The notes under the pieces are model-generated. The model was not told where the DNA came from and ran no database searches. It saw only the letters and a list, made by a program, of their open reading frames with translations. Positions 8,929 through 17,945 of a DNA stretch of 64,000 nt are shown here, in pieces. Both the position numbers and the translations under genes were made by a program. This DNA comes from Phycisphaeraceae bacterium (GTDB lineage: Bacteria > Planctomycetota > Phycisphaerae > Phycisphaerales > Phycisphaeraceae): assembly GCA_020849625.1 (NCBI GenBank), contig JADLFV010000050.1, forward strand, positions 1 through 64,000. The letters are read 5' to 3'. The first letter of the stretch is position 1. Every line of letters starts with the position of its first letter.

Positions 8929-10572
8929 TTACGCTCCCCGGGTCGCTTCCACCACCAGGGCCTGGCCTACGCTGGTTTCCTCCGCCACCACCACGTGCGC
9001 TCCGGCCGTGGCGATCTGTTGGGCATACAGGTTATAGCGGGCACGGGCGATGATCCGTGCCTGCGGCGCCAGGGCCCGCGCCTGCTGCACCGCTGCGATC
9101 GCCGCCCGATGGTCCGGCAGGGTGACTACCACCTCGCGGGCTGAAGAGATCTGGGCATGCTGGAGCACTTCCGCCTGAGCGGCATCACCGACCAGAGCCC
9201 GCCGCCCGTGATTGCGCGCTTCCATCACCGAACGCACGTTCAGATCGATGACCACCACCGTCGTCGCCTGCGCTTCGAGCGCCTCGGCCACCTCGCGGCC
9301 CGCAGGCCCGAAGCCGATCACGATCACATGATCCGACAACGCTGTCTCCTGCACAGCCGGCTCATCCTTGACCCCGCTGCGCAGCCAGCCGCGCCGCCGC
9401 AACACCGACTCCGCACCCGCTCCCAGAGCCGGACCATAACGGATCAGGTACGGCGTCACCAGCAGCGTCGCCAGCGTCACACTCACCAGCAGCTTGAAGG
9501 CCGCTTCACCCAGCATCGGTTGGCCCTGACTGGCGATCACGAAGCTGAACTCCCCCATTTGCGCCAGGCACAGGCCTGTCGCGATGGCGTGACGATGGGC
9601 TATGCCCAGACGCCGCCCCACCAGCCACACGATCAGCGTCTTGCCCACGATCACCGCCCCCGTCACCGCCAGCAGCAGCGGCAGATGCCAGCCCATCCAG
9701 CCGAGGTCGGCCAGCATCCCGATGGAGGAGAAAAACAGCGTCATAAACAGCGTTTTGAGCGCACCGACGTCGGCGCGAATCTGCGTCACCAGCGGCGATT
9801 CACCGATGATCACACCCGCCAGGAACGACCCTAACGCCGGGCTCAGCCCCAACTCGTTCGACACCCATGCCGAACCCAGCGCCATCACCACCGCCAGCAG
9901 GATCGGAAGCTCCCGGTTGCCCATCACCGAGCGCGAGCGCGTGATCCGCGGCAGCACGTAACGGGCGGCCAGAATGAACGCCCCCACCAGCACCGCGGCG
10001 AAGAGAAGCTCCTTCAACAGCACCAGCACGATCGACGCCGCACCAGCCGCTTCACCACTTCCGGGGGCGGGGGGGGCGAGCGAGTCGATCAGCAGCACCA
10101 ACGGCACCACCGCGATGTCCTGCAGCAGCAGGATGCCCAGGCTCATGCGCCCGTGCACCGAGTCGATCTCGCCGCGGGCCGCCAGCGTGCGCAGCACCAC
10201 CGCCGTGCTGGACAGCGCAGCCGCCGCACCCACGACAACCGCGGCGCCCACGCTGCTGCGCAGCCCGAAGACCACAGCCGCGAAACCCAGCAGGGTCAGC
10301 GTGATCTGAAACAATCCGCCCAGCAGCGCGGCGCCGCCCAGCCGCTTGAGCCTTTGCCAACTGAACTCCAGCCCGATGGAAAACAGCAGCAGGGCCACGC
10401 CCAGGTCCGCCAGTCCCGCCACCAGGTCCCGCGACGGAATCCACGGCGCCACCGCCATGCCCGCCAGCAGGTACCCCACGATCGCGCTCTGCCGCAGCCG
10501 CTCCGCCACCGCACCCAGAACTACCGCGGCGCCCAGCAGGATCAGAATCTGAAGTAGAAAAGACCAGTCCAT
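8929..10572 (-). CDS. Monovalent cation:proton antiporter, CPA2 family, with RCK/TrkA-N domain
   Basis: This 547-residue KefB/YbaL-like membrane protein has about 12 helices in residues 1-385. They include the discontinuous-helix region SNELGLSPALGSFLAGVIIGES and the second half QMGEFSFVIASQG. A cytoplasmic Rossmann domain from about 410 (HVIVIGFGPAGREVAEAL, then VVVIDLN) gates transport by NAD(H). It probably exchanges K+ or Na+ for H+. The ATG at 10572 was chosen over a GTG 9 nt upstream. A Pro/Ala/Gly loop (APPAPGSGEAAGAAS) near residue 170 is encoded by a full-length copy of the iterated motif (10055-10079) and lies between predicted helices. Confidence 0.9.
   Translation of the reverse strand: MDWSFLLQILILLGAAVVLGAVAERLRQSAIVGYLLAGMAVAPWIPSRDLVAGLADLGVALLLFSIGLEFSWQRLKRLGGAALLGGLFQITLTLLGFAAVVFGLRSSVGAAVVVGAAAALSSTAVVLRTLAARGEIDSVHGRMSLGILLLQDIAVVPLVLLIDSLAPPAPGSGEAAGAASIVLVLLKELLFAAVLVGAFILAARYVLPRITRSRSVMGNRELPILLAVVMALGSAWVSNELGLSPALGSFLAGVIIGESPLVTQIRADVGALKTLFMTLFFSSIGMLADLGWMGWHLPLLLAVTGAVIVGKTLIVWLVGRRLGIAHRHAIATGLCLAQMGEFSFVIASQGQPMLGEAAFKLLVSVTLATLLVTPYLIRYGPALGAGAESVLRRRGWLRSGVKDEPAVQETALSDHVIVIGFGPAGREVAEALEAQATTVVVIDLNVRSVMEARNHGRRALVGDAAQAEVLQHAQISSAREVVVTLPDHRAAIAAVQQARALAPQARIIARARYNLYAQQIATAGAHVVVAEETSVGQALVVEATRGA
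10055..10079 (+). repeat. Iterated motif, extended copy inside the antiporter gene
   Basis: CCACTTCCGGGGGCGGGGGG and further Gs. The core 10-mer is at 10058-10067. In the antiporter it encodes Ala-Pro-Pro-Ala-Pro-Gly-Ser-Gly in an inter-helix loop. Confidence 0.75.
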
Positions 10573-10656
10573 GCGCCGCACATCGTATCAACCCCCCCGC
10601 CGCTGAATCCGGCCCACACCTGACGATGTTGGTTCCGCTTGGACTCTCCCACACAG

Positions 10657-10678
10657 CCGGCGAGCTACGCCTCGCCGG
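10657..10678. repeat. REP-like hairpin CCGGCGAG-CTACG-CTCGCCGG type, copy 1
   Basis: CCGGCGAGCTACGCCTCGCC forms a strong stem, extended outward by CACACA and TGTGTG. It lies between the antiporter start and the 3' end of the small membrane gene. A second member at 11143-11164 shares CGAGGCGTAGCTC. Confidence 0.65.
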
Positions 10679-10699
10679 AAGCGTGTGTGAGCATCATGG

Positions 10700-11038
10700 T
10701 CACCGTAACAACAATTGGAATGGTGTTACTGACCATGGGGGGGCAACAATCACGATCGAGCCCGCGACAATCAGGACTATCACAAGAATTGCAATCGTGG
10801 CGACATCGCGCCTGGTCCAGGTTGAGCGCAGGATCCACCACAAGAACAGCCCAGAACCGAACAGCGCCAGGACCAGCATACCTGTTATGACCGCATACTT
10901 TTCCGTACCCAGGAGCGTCGTCATGTCCTGAGGCGGACGATATGGCGTTCGTACGAACTCGAAGAGAACCCACTCCACGACGGCGAAGCCGCAGACCGCC
11001 ATGGCGGCGCGATTTCTGTGAAGGCTACGGCGTTTCAT
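10700..11038 (-). CDS. Small hypothetical membrane protein
   Basis: This 112-residue protein has a basic N-terminus (MKRRSLHRNR) and three hydrophobic segments: AAMAVCGFAVVEWVLFEFV, YAVITGMLVLALFGSGLFLWWIL, and TIAILVIVLIVAGSIVIVA. The start at 11038 has GGAG 8 nt upstream, which supports translation. No family is recognised. It is bracketed by two copies of a REP-like hairpin and stands apart from its neighbours, so context gives no functional clue. Confidence 0.6.
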   Translation of the reverse strand: MKRRSLHRNRAAMAVCGFAVVEWVLFEFVRTPYRPPQDMTTLLGTEKYAVITGMLVLALFGSGLFLWWILRSTWTRRDVATIAILVIVLIVAGSIVIVAPPWSVTPFQLLLR

Positions 11039-11654
11039 GGGACGCGCTCCGTGGTTTGACGATGAGTATGCGCCAGCAAGCAGGTATAGCATCAGGCTGA
11101 TCTCGTTGACTGTCAGTCGATAGTCAGCGACTTTTGCGACGTCCGGCGAGGCGTAGCTCCCCGGCTTCTATGAATGACGGCTATTGATGTGCGCATATCC
11201 GATTTCATCGGTCCGAGCGTCAACTCATCGAGCTTTCACTGCCGTCGTGCGATCTGACGCACTCGATCAGCGCGGAACAATCATGCAACGATCGCAACAG
11301 TTTATCGGACTTTTGATCACCGCGCGCGCGAGTCTGGGTAAAACAGATGGCGCAGGTAAGGCATTGTCGCTGAGATGTGCGTGATCTTTTTCGCATGATT
11401 GTGGTTTTTGTGATTGGCGCGGGGTAGTATCGAAGGCATCGAAGTCCGGCAGGACTGGAGAGGAAGGAGCCTGCCCAGAAACCGTTCGCATGGATTTGGC
11501 ACTAACGCCATCAGGTGTGTCGTCAATATCCTGTGCGAACGTATCGGGCTGATCCTTCACGAGTGATCGAATGTCGCGGCGCTTCGGCGATGTGTAGCCG
11601 GAGCACGCGATGGAATCATGCGCCACACGGTGCATCAAGCGTGAGGAGTTGATT
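11039..11654. other. Intergenic region with one REP-like hairpin
   Basis: Six hundred bases without a convincing gene. The REP-like sequence CCGGCGAGGCGTAGCTCCCC sits at 11143-11164. The rest probably includes the promoter region of the PEP-CTERM gene, but no -35/-10 pair stands out. Confidence 0.5.
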
Positions 11655-12455
11655 GTGTTTAATCAGTTCAGCAAGCACACTGAGGCGGCGATGGCGGCAA
11701 TGATCCTGGCGACGGCGGGTATGGCGACAAGCCCGGCTCGGGCTGCGGTCATTGGGACGGCGGACATCGTGGCCATTCCCCAGGGCGTGACCGGCTCGGG
11801 CAACGGCACGCTCGACCTGCGAATGTTCACGTATTCCGGCTCGGAAATTCAGAACACCTCCGGCGCGTTCAATGGCGACAACGGCAACAACACGCTGCCT
11901 CATGCCGGCGGAGCGGACACCGCTTCCTTTGCCGAGTCCTACGTCACCACGGCTGGTGATTTGAAAGCTTACTACAACCTCAACTTCGCCCCGGGCAGCA
12001 TCAACCAGATCATGCTCATGCTGGACCTCAATGAGACGGGCGGCGGCGAACCGAACAACACGCTGGCCAAGCTGGACGTGATCCTCAATCCCACCAGCAT
12101 CCAGAGCAATCCCAGTCCGCTCGGCGACGTGTCCAGCGCCACGCAAGCGGCGATCAACCAGGTTTACAGCGGTGGGTCGGTCATCGCCAACCTGAGCCCG
12201 CAGCCCGCTGCCAACATCCCCGTCAACAGCCAGGGCGCGGGCTTTGCCGATTACGCCATCTTCACCGGCATCAATCCGTTCAACCTCAACGACAGCGACG
12301 TACTGCTGTTCAACGTCAGCATGAGTGTGCTGAGCAACGGCTCGGAAGAAATCTTCCTCAGCGGTTCCTACGCGCCGCTGGACATCGCGCCCGAGCCGGC
12401 ATCGCTGGCGCTGCTGGCGACCGGTGGATCGCTGCTGCTGCGCCGCCGGTGCTAA
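11655..12455 (+). CDS. PEP-CTERM sorting-domain protein
   Basis: This 266-residue exported protein begins with a signal peptide (charged start, then MAAMILATAGMATSPARA) and ends with a PEP-CTERM tail: PEPASLALLATGGSLLLRRRC, that is, the PEP motif, a hydrophobic span and an Arg cluster. Such tails are cut by exosortase, and the protein is delivered to the surface or exopolysaccharide. The centre is rich in Asn, Gly, Ser and Thr with no recognised enzymatic domain. The GTG at 11655 is preferred because AGGAG lies 6 nt upstream; an ATG at 11610 has no such site. The matching XrtA-type polysaccharide genes are 40 kb away. Confidence 0.88.
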   Translation: MFNQFSKHTEAAMAAMILATAGMATSPARAAVIGTADIVAIPQGVTGSGNGTLDLRMFTYSGSEIQNTSGAFNGDNGNNTLPHAGGADTASFAESYVTTAGDLKAYYNLNFAPGSINQIMLMLDLNETGGGEPNNTLAKLDVILNPTSIQSNPSPLGDVSSATQAAINQVYSGGSVIANLSPQPAANIPVNSQGAGFADYAIFTGINPFNLNDSDVLLFNVSMSVLSNGSEEIFLSGSYAPLDIAPEPASLALLATGGSLLLRRRC

Positions 12456-12538
12456 GGCGCTTGCGATTCTGAATTCCATATTTCAGCAGCATGGGGGGAT
12501 GGTTATCATGGTGCGCTTCAATCGCGAGGCAAGCACCC

Positions 12539-13663
12539 ATGCCCAACTTCAATGGCCTGTGCGTCAACCTGTCGAACCTGTCGCTGCTGTCGAACGCACA
12601 GACGCGCTCGATCAGCCCGGAGAACCCCGACGGCGCAAAAGGCGGCGGCGGGCGGGCGGTGGATGAGAACCATCAACCGTCAAAGGGACTGGGACGCGGC
12701 TGGAAGGTGCGGCCGTGCGTGACGATCGAGGGCGGGCAGACGTTTGAAGTGGCCAACATTGAAGGGCCGGGTGCGATTCAGCAGATCTGGATGACGCCGA
12801 CGGGCGTGTGGCGGTTCAACATCCTGCGCTTCTACTGGGACGACCAGGAGCAACCGAGCGTCGAGTGCCCGGTGGGCGACTTCTTCGCCAGTGGATTCGG
12901 ACATCGCGATGACTTTCGCCAGATCAATTCGCTGGCGGTGTGCGTGAACCCCGGAAGTGCTTTTAATTGCTATTGGCCCATGCCCTTCCGGGGGCGGTGT
13001 CGGATCACGCTGGAGAATCTGGATACCCGGCCGATGGTGCTGTATTACCAGGTGAACTACGCGCTCAATGACGTGCCGGTGGACGCGGCGTATTTCCACG
13101 CTCAATTTCGGCGGGTGAATCCGCTGCTGTTCAAGCGGGTGTACACCATTCTCGACGGCGTGCGTGGGTCGGGACATTACGTGGGCACCGCCATGAGCTG
13201 GGGCGTGAACAACAACGGCTGGTGGGGTGAAGGCGAAATCAAGTTTTACCTCGATGGCGACATACCCAAAGGAAACGATGTCGCGGAGCATGGCGGCGAT
13301 GCGTTCCCCACCATCTGCGGTACGGGTACCGAGGATTACTTCTGCGGCTCGTACAACTTCGAGGATCGGGCGATCAGGAAATACTGCCAGTTCACCACCG
13401 CCTACTGCGGCCTGCCCCGCGTGTCGCAGCCGGACGGGACGTACCACTCGCAGCAGCGCTTCGACATGTATCGCTGGCACATCACCGATCCGGTTCGCTT
13501 CCAGCGTGACATCACGGTGACCATGCAGGCGCTGGGCTGGCGGCAAGACAAGCGATATCTGCCCCTGCAGGATGACATCGCGTCGGTGGCGTACTGGTAT
13601 CAGCAGTTGCCGACGGGGAAGTTCCCGGCGCTGCCCTCAAGGGATGCGTTGGAGATTGTGTGA
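12539..13663 (+). CDS. DUF2961 / GH172-family glycoside hydrolase
   Basis: This 374-residue protein matches DUF2961, founding family of GH172 (difructose-anhydride synthase and alpha-D-arabinofuranosidase activities are known in the family). Recognisable blocks are IEGPGAIQQIWMT, NILRFYWDDQEQPSVECPVGDFF, FNCYWPMPFRGRCRITLEN and GTGTEDYFCGSYNF, whose Glu lies in the conserved acidic region. No signal peptide is evident from the chosen ATG (12539, GAGG 9 nt upstream). The actual sugar substrate cannot be told. Two copies of the iterated motif (12949-12958 with four Cs; 12985-12994) fall inside conserved blocks without an obvious insertion. Confidence 0.88.
   Translation: MPNFNGLCVNLSNLSLLSNAQTRSISPENPDGAKGGGGRAVDENHQPSKGLGRGWKVRPCVTIEGGQTFEVANIEGPGAIQQIWMTPTGVWRFNILRFYWDDQEQPSVECPVGDFFASGFGHRDDFRQINSLAVCVNPGSAFNCYWPMPFRGRCRITLENLDTRPMVLYYQVNYALNDVPVDAAYFHAQFRRVNPLLFKRVYTILDGVRGSGHYVGTAMSWGVNNNGWWGEGEIKFYLDGDIPKGNDVAEHGGDAFPTICGTGTEDYFCGSYNFEDRAIRKYCQFTTAYCGLPRVSQPDGTYHSQQRFDMYRWHITDPVRFQRDITVTMQALGWRQDKRYLPLQDDIASVAYWYQQLPTGKFPALPSRDALEIV
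12985..12994 (+). repeat. Iterated motif CTTCCGGGGG inside the GH172 gene
   Basis: Exact 10-mer within the conserved Pro-Phe-Arg-Gly-Arg block. A near copy with four Cs in the opposite orientation (CCCCGGAAGTGC) begins at 12949, 36 nt upstream, so the two form an inverted pair. Confidence 0.65.
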
Positions 13664-13680
13664 TCCCGGGAAGCGAGGGA

Positions 13681-13708
13681 AGCCCACGGATTGAATCCGC
13701 GGGCTTCG
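13681..13708. repeat. REP-like hairpin between convergent genes
   Basis: The stem GCCCACGGATT / AATCCGCGGGC, followed by TTCGG, lies between the convergent GH172 and lptB genes. It is the same family as 1323-1348 and 21605-21632 and may serve as a bidirectional terminator. Confidence 0.7.
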
Positions 13709-13731
13709 GGGCGCATCTTCCAAGAGCGGCG

Positions 13732-13741
13732 CTTCCGGGGG
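13732..13741 (+). repeat. Iterated motif CTTCCGGGGG directly after the lptB stop
   Basis: Exact copy that abuts the TAA stop of lptB (complement 13742-13744). The REP-like hairpin lies 24 nt further on, repeating the arrangement seen at 1323-1392. Confidence 0.75.
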
Positions 13742-14485
13742 TTACCCGAACTCGTCGCCTTTGAAAGTCGAGCCGAGGTAGAGCTTGCGCACCTGGTCGT
13801 TGTTGATGATCTGCCTGGGCGTGCCCTCGGCGAAGACGGTGCCCTCGAAGATGACGTAGGCCCGATCGACGACTTCCAGGGTGCGCTGCACGTTGTGGTC
13901 GGTGACGAGGATGGCGATGCCCTCGCGGCGCAGGCGGCGGACCTCGCGTTGAAGATCCTCCACGGCCACGGGATCGACGCCGCTGAAAGGCTCATCGAGC
14001 AGGATCAGCAGCGGCTGGCAGACCAGGGCGCGGGCGATTTCGAGTTTGCGTTTTTCACCGCCGGAGCAGAGTCGGGCCTGTTGGCGGCGGATGGTGGTCA
14101 GCCCGAACTGTTCGAGCAGTTGGTCGGCCCGCTGGCGGCGATCAGCGCGGGAGAGGGGGCGGGTTTCGAGGATGGCCATCAGGTTTTGTTCGACGGTCAG
14201 CCGCTGGAAGATGGACGGTTCCTGCGACAGGTAGCCCATGCCGCGCTGGGCGCGTTGGTACATGGGCAGTCGGGTGACATCCTGGCCGTTGAAGATGACC
14301 GAGCCGTCCTCGGGGCTGATCATGCCGATGGTCATGCGGAAGCTGGTGGTTTTGCCGGCCCCGTTGCGACCGAGTAGGCCGACAATCTCGCCCTCCGCCA
14401 CGTCGAATGACACGTGATTGACCACGGTGCGGCCGGAGTAGGTCTTGACCAGGTTGTTGGCTTTGAGAATGAACACGCTGGACAT
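13742..14485 (-). CDS. lptB: LPS export ABC transporter ATP-binding protein LptB
   Basis: This 247-residue cytoplasmic ATPase would drive lipopolysaccharide extraction with LptFG. Walker A is GRNGAGKTT (39-47), the Q-loop is LSQEP, the signature is CSGGEKRKLEIARAL (140-154), Walker B is LLILLDEP (159-166) and the switch is TDHNV. The length and the ending, with its 'E(G)TPxxIxxNxxVRxxYLGxxF' consensus, are typical of LptB rather than a generic branched-chain transporter. LptF, LptG, LptA and LptC genes are not next to it. It is divergent from the ABC-2 permease gene. Confidence 0.9.
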   Translation of the reverse strand: MSSVFILKANNLVKTYSGRTVVNHVSFDVAEGEIVGLLGRNGAGKTTSFRMTIGMISPEDGSVIFNGQDVTRLPMYQRAQRGMGYLSQEPSIFQRLTVEQNLMAILETRPLSRADRRQRADQLLEQFGLTTIRRQQARLCSGGEKRKLEIARALVCQPLLILLDEPFSGVDPVAVEDLQREVRRLRREGIAILVTDHNVQRTLEVVDRAYVIFEGTVFAEGTPRQIINNDQVRKLYLGSTFKGDEFG

Positions 14486-14676
14486 GATACCGGGTGACGC
14501 CGAAAGCTGAGCGGAGCGAAGCGTCGGATGGCGCGATGTACGGCAGGGGTGGGTGTCGGTTGGGAATCGGGGCGATATCCGGGGCTTCGTCGCGTGGCTC
14601 CTCAGCCCTCGGCTTTCTGCGTCAGGAAGTTTGTGATTCGCTCCTCGGGCTGCGGCTTTGATTATCCTATTGTGCG

Positions 14677-16551
14677 ATGGGCGTGCTGTGGCATTACCTG
14701 TGGCGACTGGGCGTGGGCAACCCGATGGTGTTGCGCGTGGTGCACAATGGATCGCGCCACCTGCGCCACCTGTGGGCCCGGCTGGGTTACCTGGGGGCCA
14801 TGGTGATGCTGATGCTGGTGGGACTGCTGGCCGGGCAAGGCATGAGCGGCGAGGTGAGCCTGGTCGATCTGGCCAAGAGCGGCTCGGACCTGTTCCGCTG
14901 GATCAGCTACACGCAGGTCATATTGATCTGCCTGCTGGCGCCGCTGTTCATGGCCACCGCCATCGCCCAGGAGCGGGCCGGCCAGACCATGGAAATCCTG
15001 CTGACCACGCCGCTGAGCAATCTGCAGATCGTGCTCGGCTCATACCTGGGTCGGTTGTTTTTCGTGTTGACGTTGCTGGCCAGCGGATTGCCGCTGTTCG
15101 CGGTGCTGCTGATCTTCGGCGGCGTGCCGATGAAGTCGGTGTTCATCAGCTTCGCGGTGGCGGCCGAGACAGCCATGTTCATGGGCGCAGCGGCGGTGAC
15201 GCTGTCGGTGTTCCGAGCCGGCGGACGCAAGGCGGTGTTCGCGTTCGTCATCGGCATGGCCGGTTACCTGGTCGGTGCGTACCTGTTCGATCGCTGGCTG
15301 CTTCAGCCCTACAGCGCGGGGACTACGACCTGGCTGACGCCGATCCATCCGCTGCTGGTGCTCGAATCGACCATGCGCACGGCCACCTACCACCCGCCCG
15401 CGCCCGAAACACTTGGACACCTTCCGGGGGTGGTGGCGTTTTACCTGGGTCGGCCGTTCGCTGCGTTTTCGATGCTGAGCATCGCCGCCACGGTGCTGAT
15501 GCTGGTCGCCAGCGCGTTGATGCTGCGTTACCTCAGCAGCAGCGGCGCGGTGATGCTGACGTGGATGCAGAAGCAGATTCACATCGGCCCGGTGCGCGGC
15601 GAAGGTTGGCCGGCCCGCTCGGTGTGGAGCAACCCGATCGCCTGGCGCGAGGCGCACACCCGCGGCGGGGGCGGGGTGGGGTTCACCGCCCGCTGGTCGT
15701 TCACGGCCGTGGGTCTGCTGGCGACCGCGGTGTTGCTGTTGCTGCACCACATGAACGCACTGCCGACCTTGCCCAACAAGACCACCGCCACCGAGAGCTT
15801 CCGGGCGCTGCTGACCTGGATGCTGCTGGTGCAGATGGCAGTGATCGGGCTGGTGGCGATCTACATGAGTGCCGGCTGCGTGAGCAAGGAGCGCGAGGAT
15901 GGCACACTGGACCTGATGCTGACGACGCCGGTGTCGCCCAAGCAATACATCTGGGGTAAGCTGCGGGGGCTGGTCAGCTTCCTGGGCGCGCTGATCGCCA
16001 CGCCGGTGGTTTCGCTGCTGATGGTCAGCGTCTATGTTGCGATCGCGCAGATGATGCAGTGGGACACGGCCGGGTCGGTGGTGGGCATGCCCAGCGGAGC
16101 CAGTTACGTGCAGCGCTGGACGCCACTGGTGTTGTACGAGTCGCCGCTGCTGATGTTGCTGCTGCTGCTGCCGTTCGTGTCGCTGTGCGTGATGATGGGG
16201 ATGAACTGGTCGCTGAAAGCGCGCGGCGTGCTGGGGGCGGTGATCCCGACATTGGCGGTGGTCAGCGTGCTCGTTTTGCTGATGGGATTCTGCGGGTACA
16301 ACACAGCCGCGAACCTGCCGATCATCGGGCCGCTGGTCAACGCATTCAGTCCGGTCAGCGGGTTGCTGATGATAGTCGATCCGTGGAACTGCGTGGCGGA
16401 GTTTGCCGGCAACGAGTTCGGTACGCGAGTGCTGCTGCTGATCGCTGCGTGCATCGCCGCCGCCGGCTACTGCCTGATCGTCTGGGGCATCCTGCAGCAC
16501 ATGGTCAGCGGGTTTGATCAGACTGTGCGCAGGCTGTCGGGGACGGGATGA
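14677..16551 (+). CDS. ABC-2-type transporter permease (two tandem membrane modules)
   Basis: This 624-residue integral membrane protein has at least ten hydrophobic helices in two halves. Each half contains the ABC-2 hallmark of an elbow followed by 'E(R/K)xxGxxxxLLxTPlSxxxxxxGkxxg': QERAGQTMEILLTTPLSNLQ at about 110 and KEREDGTLDLMLTTPVSPKQ at about 410. No ATPase gene adjoins it on the same strand; the divergent neighbour is LptB-like, so the ATPase partner is probably encoded elsewhere. The substrate is unknown. The iterated motif at 15421-15430 encodes His-Leu-Pro-Gly-Val in a loop. Confidence 0.82.
   Translation: MGVLWHYLWRLGVGNPMVLRVVHNGSRHLRHLWARLGYLGAMVMLMLVGLLAGQGMSGEVSLVDLAKSGSDLFRWISYTQVILICLLAPLFMATAIAQERAGQTMEILLTTPLSNLQIVLGSYLGRLFFVLTLLASGLPLFAVLLIFGGVPMKSVFISFAVAAETAMFMGAAAVTLSVFRAGGRKAVFAFVIGMAGYLVGAYLFDRWLLQPYSAGTTTWLTPIHPLLVLESTMRTATYHPPAPETLGHLPGVVAFYLGRPFAAFSMLSIAATVLMLVASALMLRYLSSSGAVMLTWMQKQIHIGPVRGEGWPARSVWSNPIAWREAHTRGGGGVGFTARWSFTAVGLLATAVLLLLHHMNALPTLPNKTTATESFRALLTWMLLVQMAVIGLVAIYMSAGCVSKEREDGTLDLMLTTPVSPKQYIWGKLRGLVSFLGALIATPVVSLLMVSVYVAIAQMMQWDTAGSVVGMPSGASYVQRWTPLVLYESPLLMLLLLLPFVSLCVMMGMNWSLKARGVLGAVIPTLAVVSVLVLLMGFCGYNTAANLPIIGPLVNAFSPVSGLLMIVDPWNCVAEFAGNEFGTRVLLLIAACIAAAGYCLIVWGILQHMVSGFDQTVRRLSGTG
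15421..15430 (+). repeat. Iterated motif CTTCCGGGGG inside the ABC-2 permease gene
   Basis: Exact 10-mer in a predicted loop. It is read in a different codon phase from most other coding copies (CTT CCG GGG). Confidence 0.65.
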
Positions 16552-16557
16552 TTGAAA

Positions 16558-16630
16558 ATGGAAGATGGCAGATGGCAAATGGCAGATGTATCTTGTTTTT
16601 CCTTACCATTTGCCATCTGCCATCTTCCAT
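16558..16630. repeat. Long perfect inverted repeat upstream of nadA
   Basis: The arms 16558-16582 and 16606-16630 are perfect 25-base reverse complements built from GGCAGATGG/GGCAAATGG units. A 23-nt loop contains TTGTTTTTCC. It lies just after the permease stop and 25 nt before the nadA start. It may terminate the permease transcript or shape the nadA leader. The internal repetition suggests a dispersed palindromic element. Confidence 0.8.
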
Positions 16631-16654
16631 CTGCCATGTGACTATAATTCCCCC

Positions 16655-17851
16655 ATGCTCTGGCAGCCCCCATTAGCCCCCAAATACCATGAAATGAGCG
16701 AGGAACAGCTCATCAGCGCCATCACCGCGCGGCGCAAGCACCTTGGCGATCAAGTGATCATCCTCGGCCACCACTATCAACAGGATGAGGTCATCGCCTT
16801 CGCCGACTTCACCGGCGACAGCTTCAAACTCAGCCAACTTGCCGCCGAGCGCGTGCGACAGACCGGCGCCAAATACGTAATCTTCTGCGGTGTCCACTTC
16901 ATGGCCGAGAGCGCCGACGTGCTGGCGCCGGAGGATGTGAGCGTGATCCTGCCCGACCTGGGGGCCGGCTGCTCCATGGCGGACATGGCTGACCACGAGC
17001 AGGTGCTCGATGCGTGGGACGCGATACATCAATCGTTTGAAAAGTCTAACTTCCGGGGCCGCGTGATTCCCATCTGTTACATGAACTGCACGGCCGCGAT
17101 CAAGGCCTTCTGCGGCGAGCACGGCGGCGCGGTGTGCACGTCGAGCAATTGTCAGCGCATTTTCGAGTGGGCCCTGGCCGGCGGCACGCAACCGCTGCGC
17201 GAAGGGGAAGAAATCAAGATTCTGTTCATGCCCGATCAGCACCTGGGGCGCAACACCGCAGCCATGATGGGTTACGACGTGATCACGCAGACGGCCGTGT
17301 GGGACCCACACGACCCCGACGGCCGCGGCGGATTGGACGAGCAGACGATCAACGACGTCACGTTTCTGCTGTGGAAGGGGCACTGCTCGGTTCACAAGCT
17401 GTTTCGTCCCGAGCACGTGGACCAGGCCCGCGCCGAGTGGCCGGACGTGCACGTGATGTGCCATCCCGAGTGCGCCTACGAAGTGTGCCAGAAAGCGGAC
17501 TCCACCGGCTCGACCGAGCAGATCATCGCGGCGGTCGAAAATGCAAAGCCCGGCTCGCGCTGGGCGATCGGCACCGAGGTGCACCTGGTCAATCGCGTAG
17601 CGGAGCGTGCCAACAAGCGCGACGTGCAGGTGCGCATTTTGTCGCAGTGCCAGTGCCTGTGCACCACGATGTACCGCATCGATTTGCCGCACCTGCTCTG
17701 GGTGCTGGACGAACTGGCTGCGGGGCGCGTGGTCAACCAGATCAAGGTCGAGCGCGCGACAAGCCACTGGGCCAACATCGCCCTGGATCGCATGCTCAAG
17801 ATCACCGCCGCCGCCAAGGCGCAAGCTTCGCCGTCCGTGCCGGTGGATTGA
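16655..17851 (+). CDS. nadA: Quinolinate synthase A
   Basis: This 398-residue enzyme condenses iminoaspartate with dihydroxyacetone phosphate to quinolinate, the first committed NAD precursor. The three pseudo-symmetric domains are visible: VIILGHHYQQDEVIAFADFTGDSF, VIFCGVHFMAESADVL, and PICYMNCTAAIKAFCGEHGGAVCTSSN. The 4Fe-4S ligand cysteines fall in FCGVHFMAE, MCHPEC and the C-terminal QCQCLCTTMYRID block. The start ATG 16655 follows a long hairpin and has no strong Shine-Dalgarno sequence; a more distal in-frame ATG would fall within the hairpin. nadB and nadC are not in the window. Confidence 0.95.
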   Translation: MLWQPPLAPKYHEMSEEQLISAITARRKHLGDQVIILGHHYQQDEVIAFADFTGDSFKLSQLAAERVRQTGAKYVIFCGVHFMAESADVLAPEDVSVILPDLGAGCSMADMADHEQVLDAWDAIHQSFEKSNFRGRVIPICYMNCTAAIKAFCGEHGGAVCTSSNCQRIFEWALAGGTQPLREGEEIKILFMPDQHLGRNTAAMMGYDVITQTAVWDPHDPDGRGGLDEQTINDVTFLLWKGHCSVHKLFRPEHVDQARAEWPDVHVMCHPECAYEVCQKADSTGSTEQIIAAVENAKPGSRWAIGTEVHLVNRVAERANKRDVQVRILSQCQCLCTTMYRIDLPHLLWVLDELAAGRVVNQIKVERATSHWANIALDRMLKITAAAKAQASPSVPVD

Positions 17852-17945
17852 GAACATGCAGCGCCGCGTGGCCGCGGCGGCTAAACGGTTTAGCTCCGGT
17901 GGCCACGCCGGGTGGGGAGAACACCGCACCGACAGGAAACGTTCC

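Noticed and set aside
15040-16578. 512-codon minus-strand frame
   Set aside because: Antisense to the ABC-2 permease, with a low-complexity His/Gln/Arg composition and no motif.
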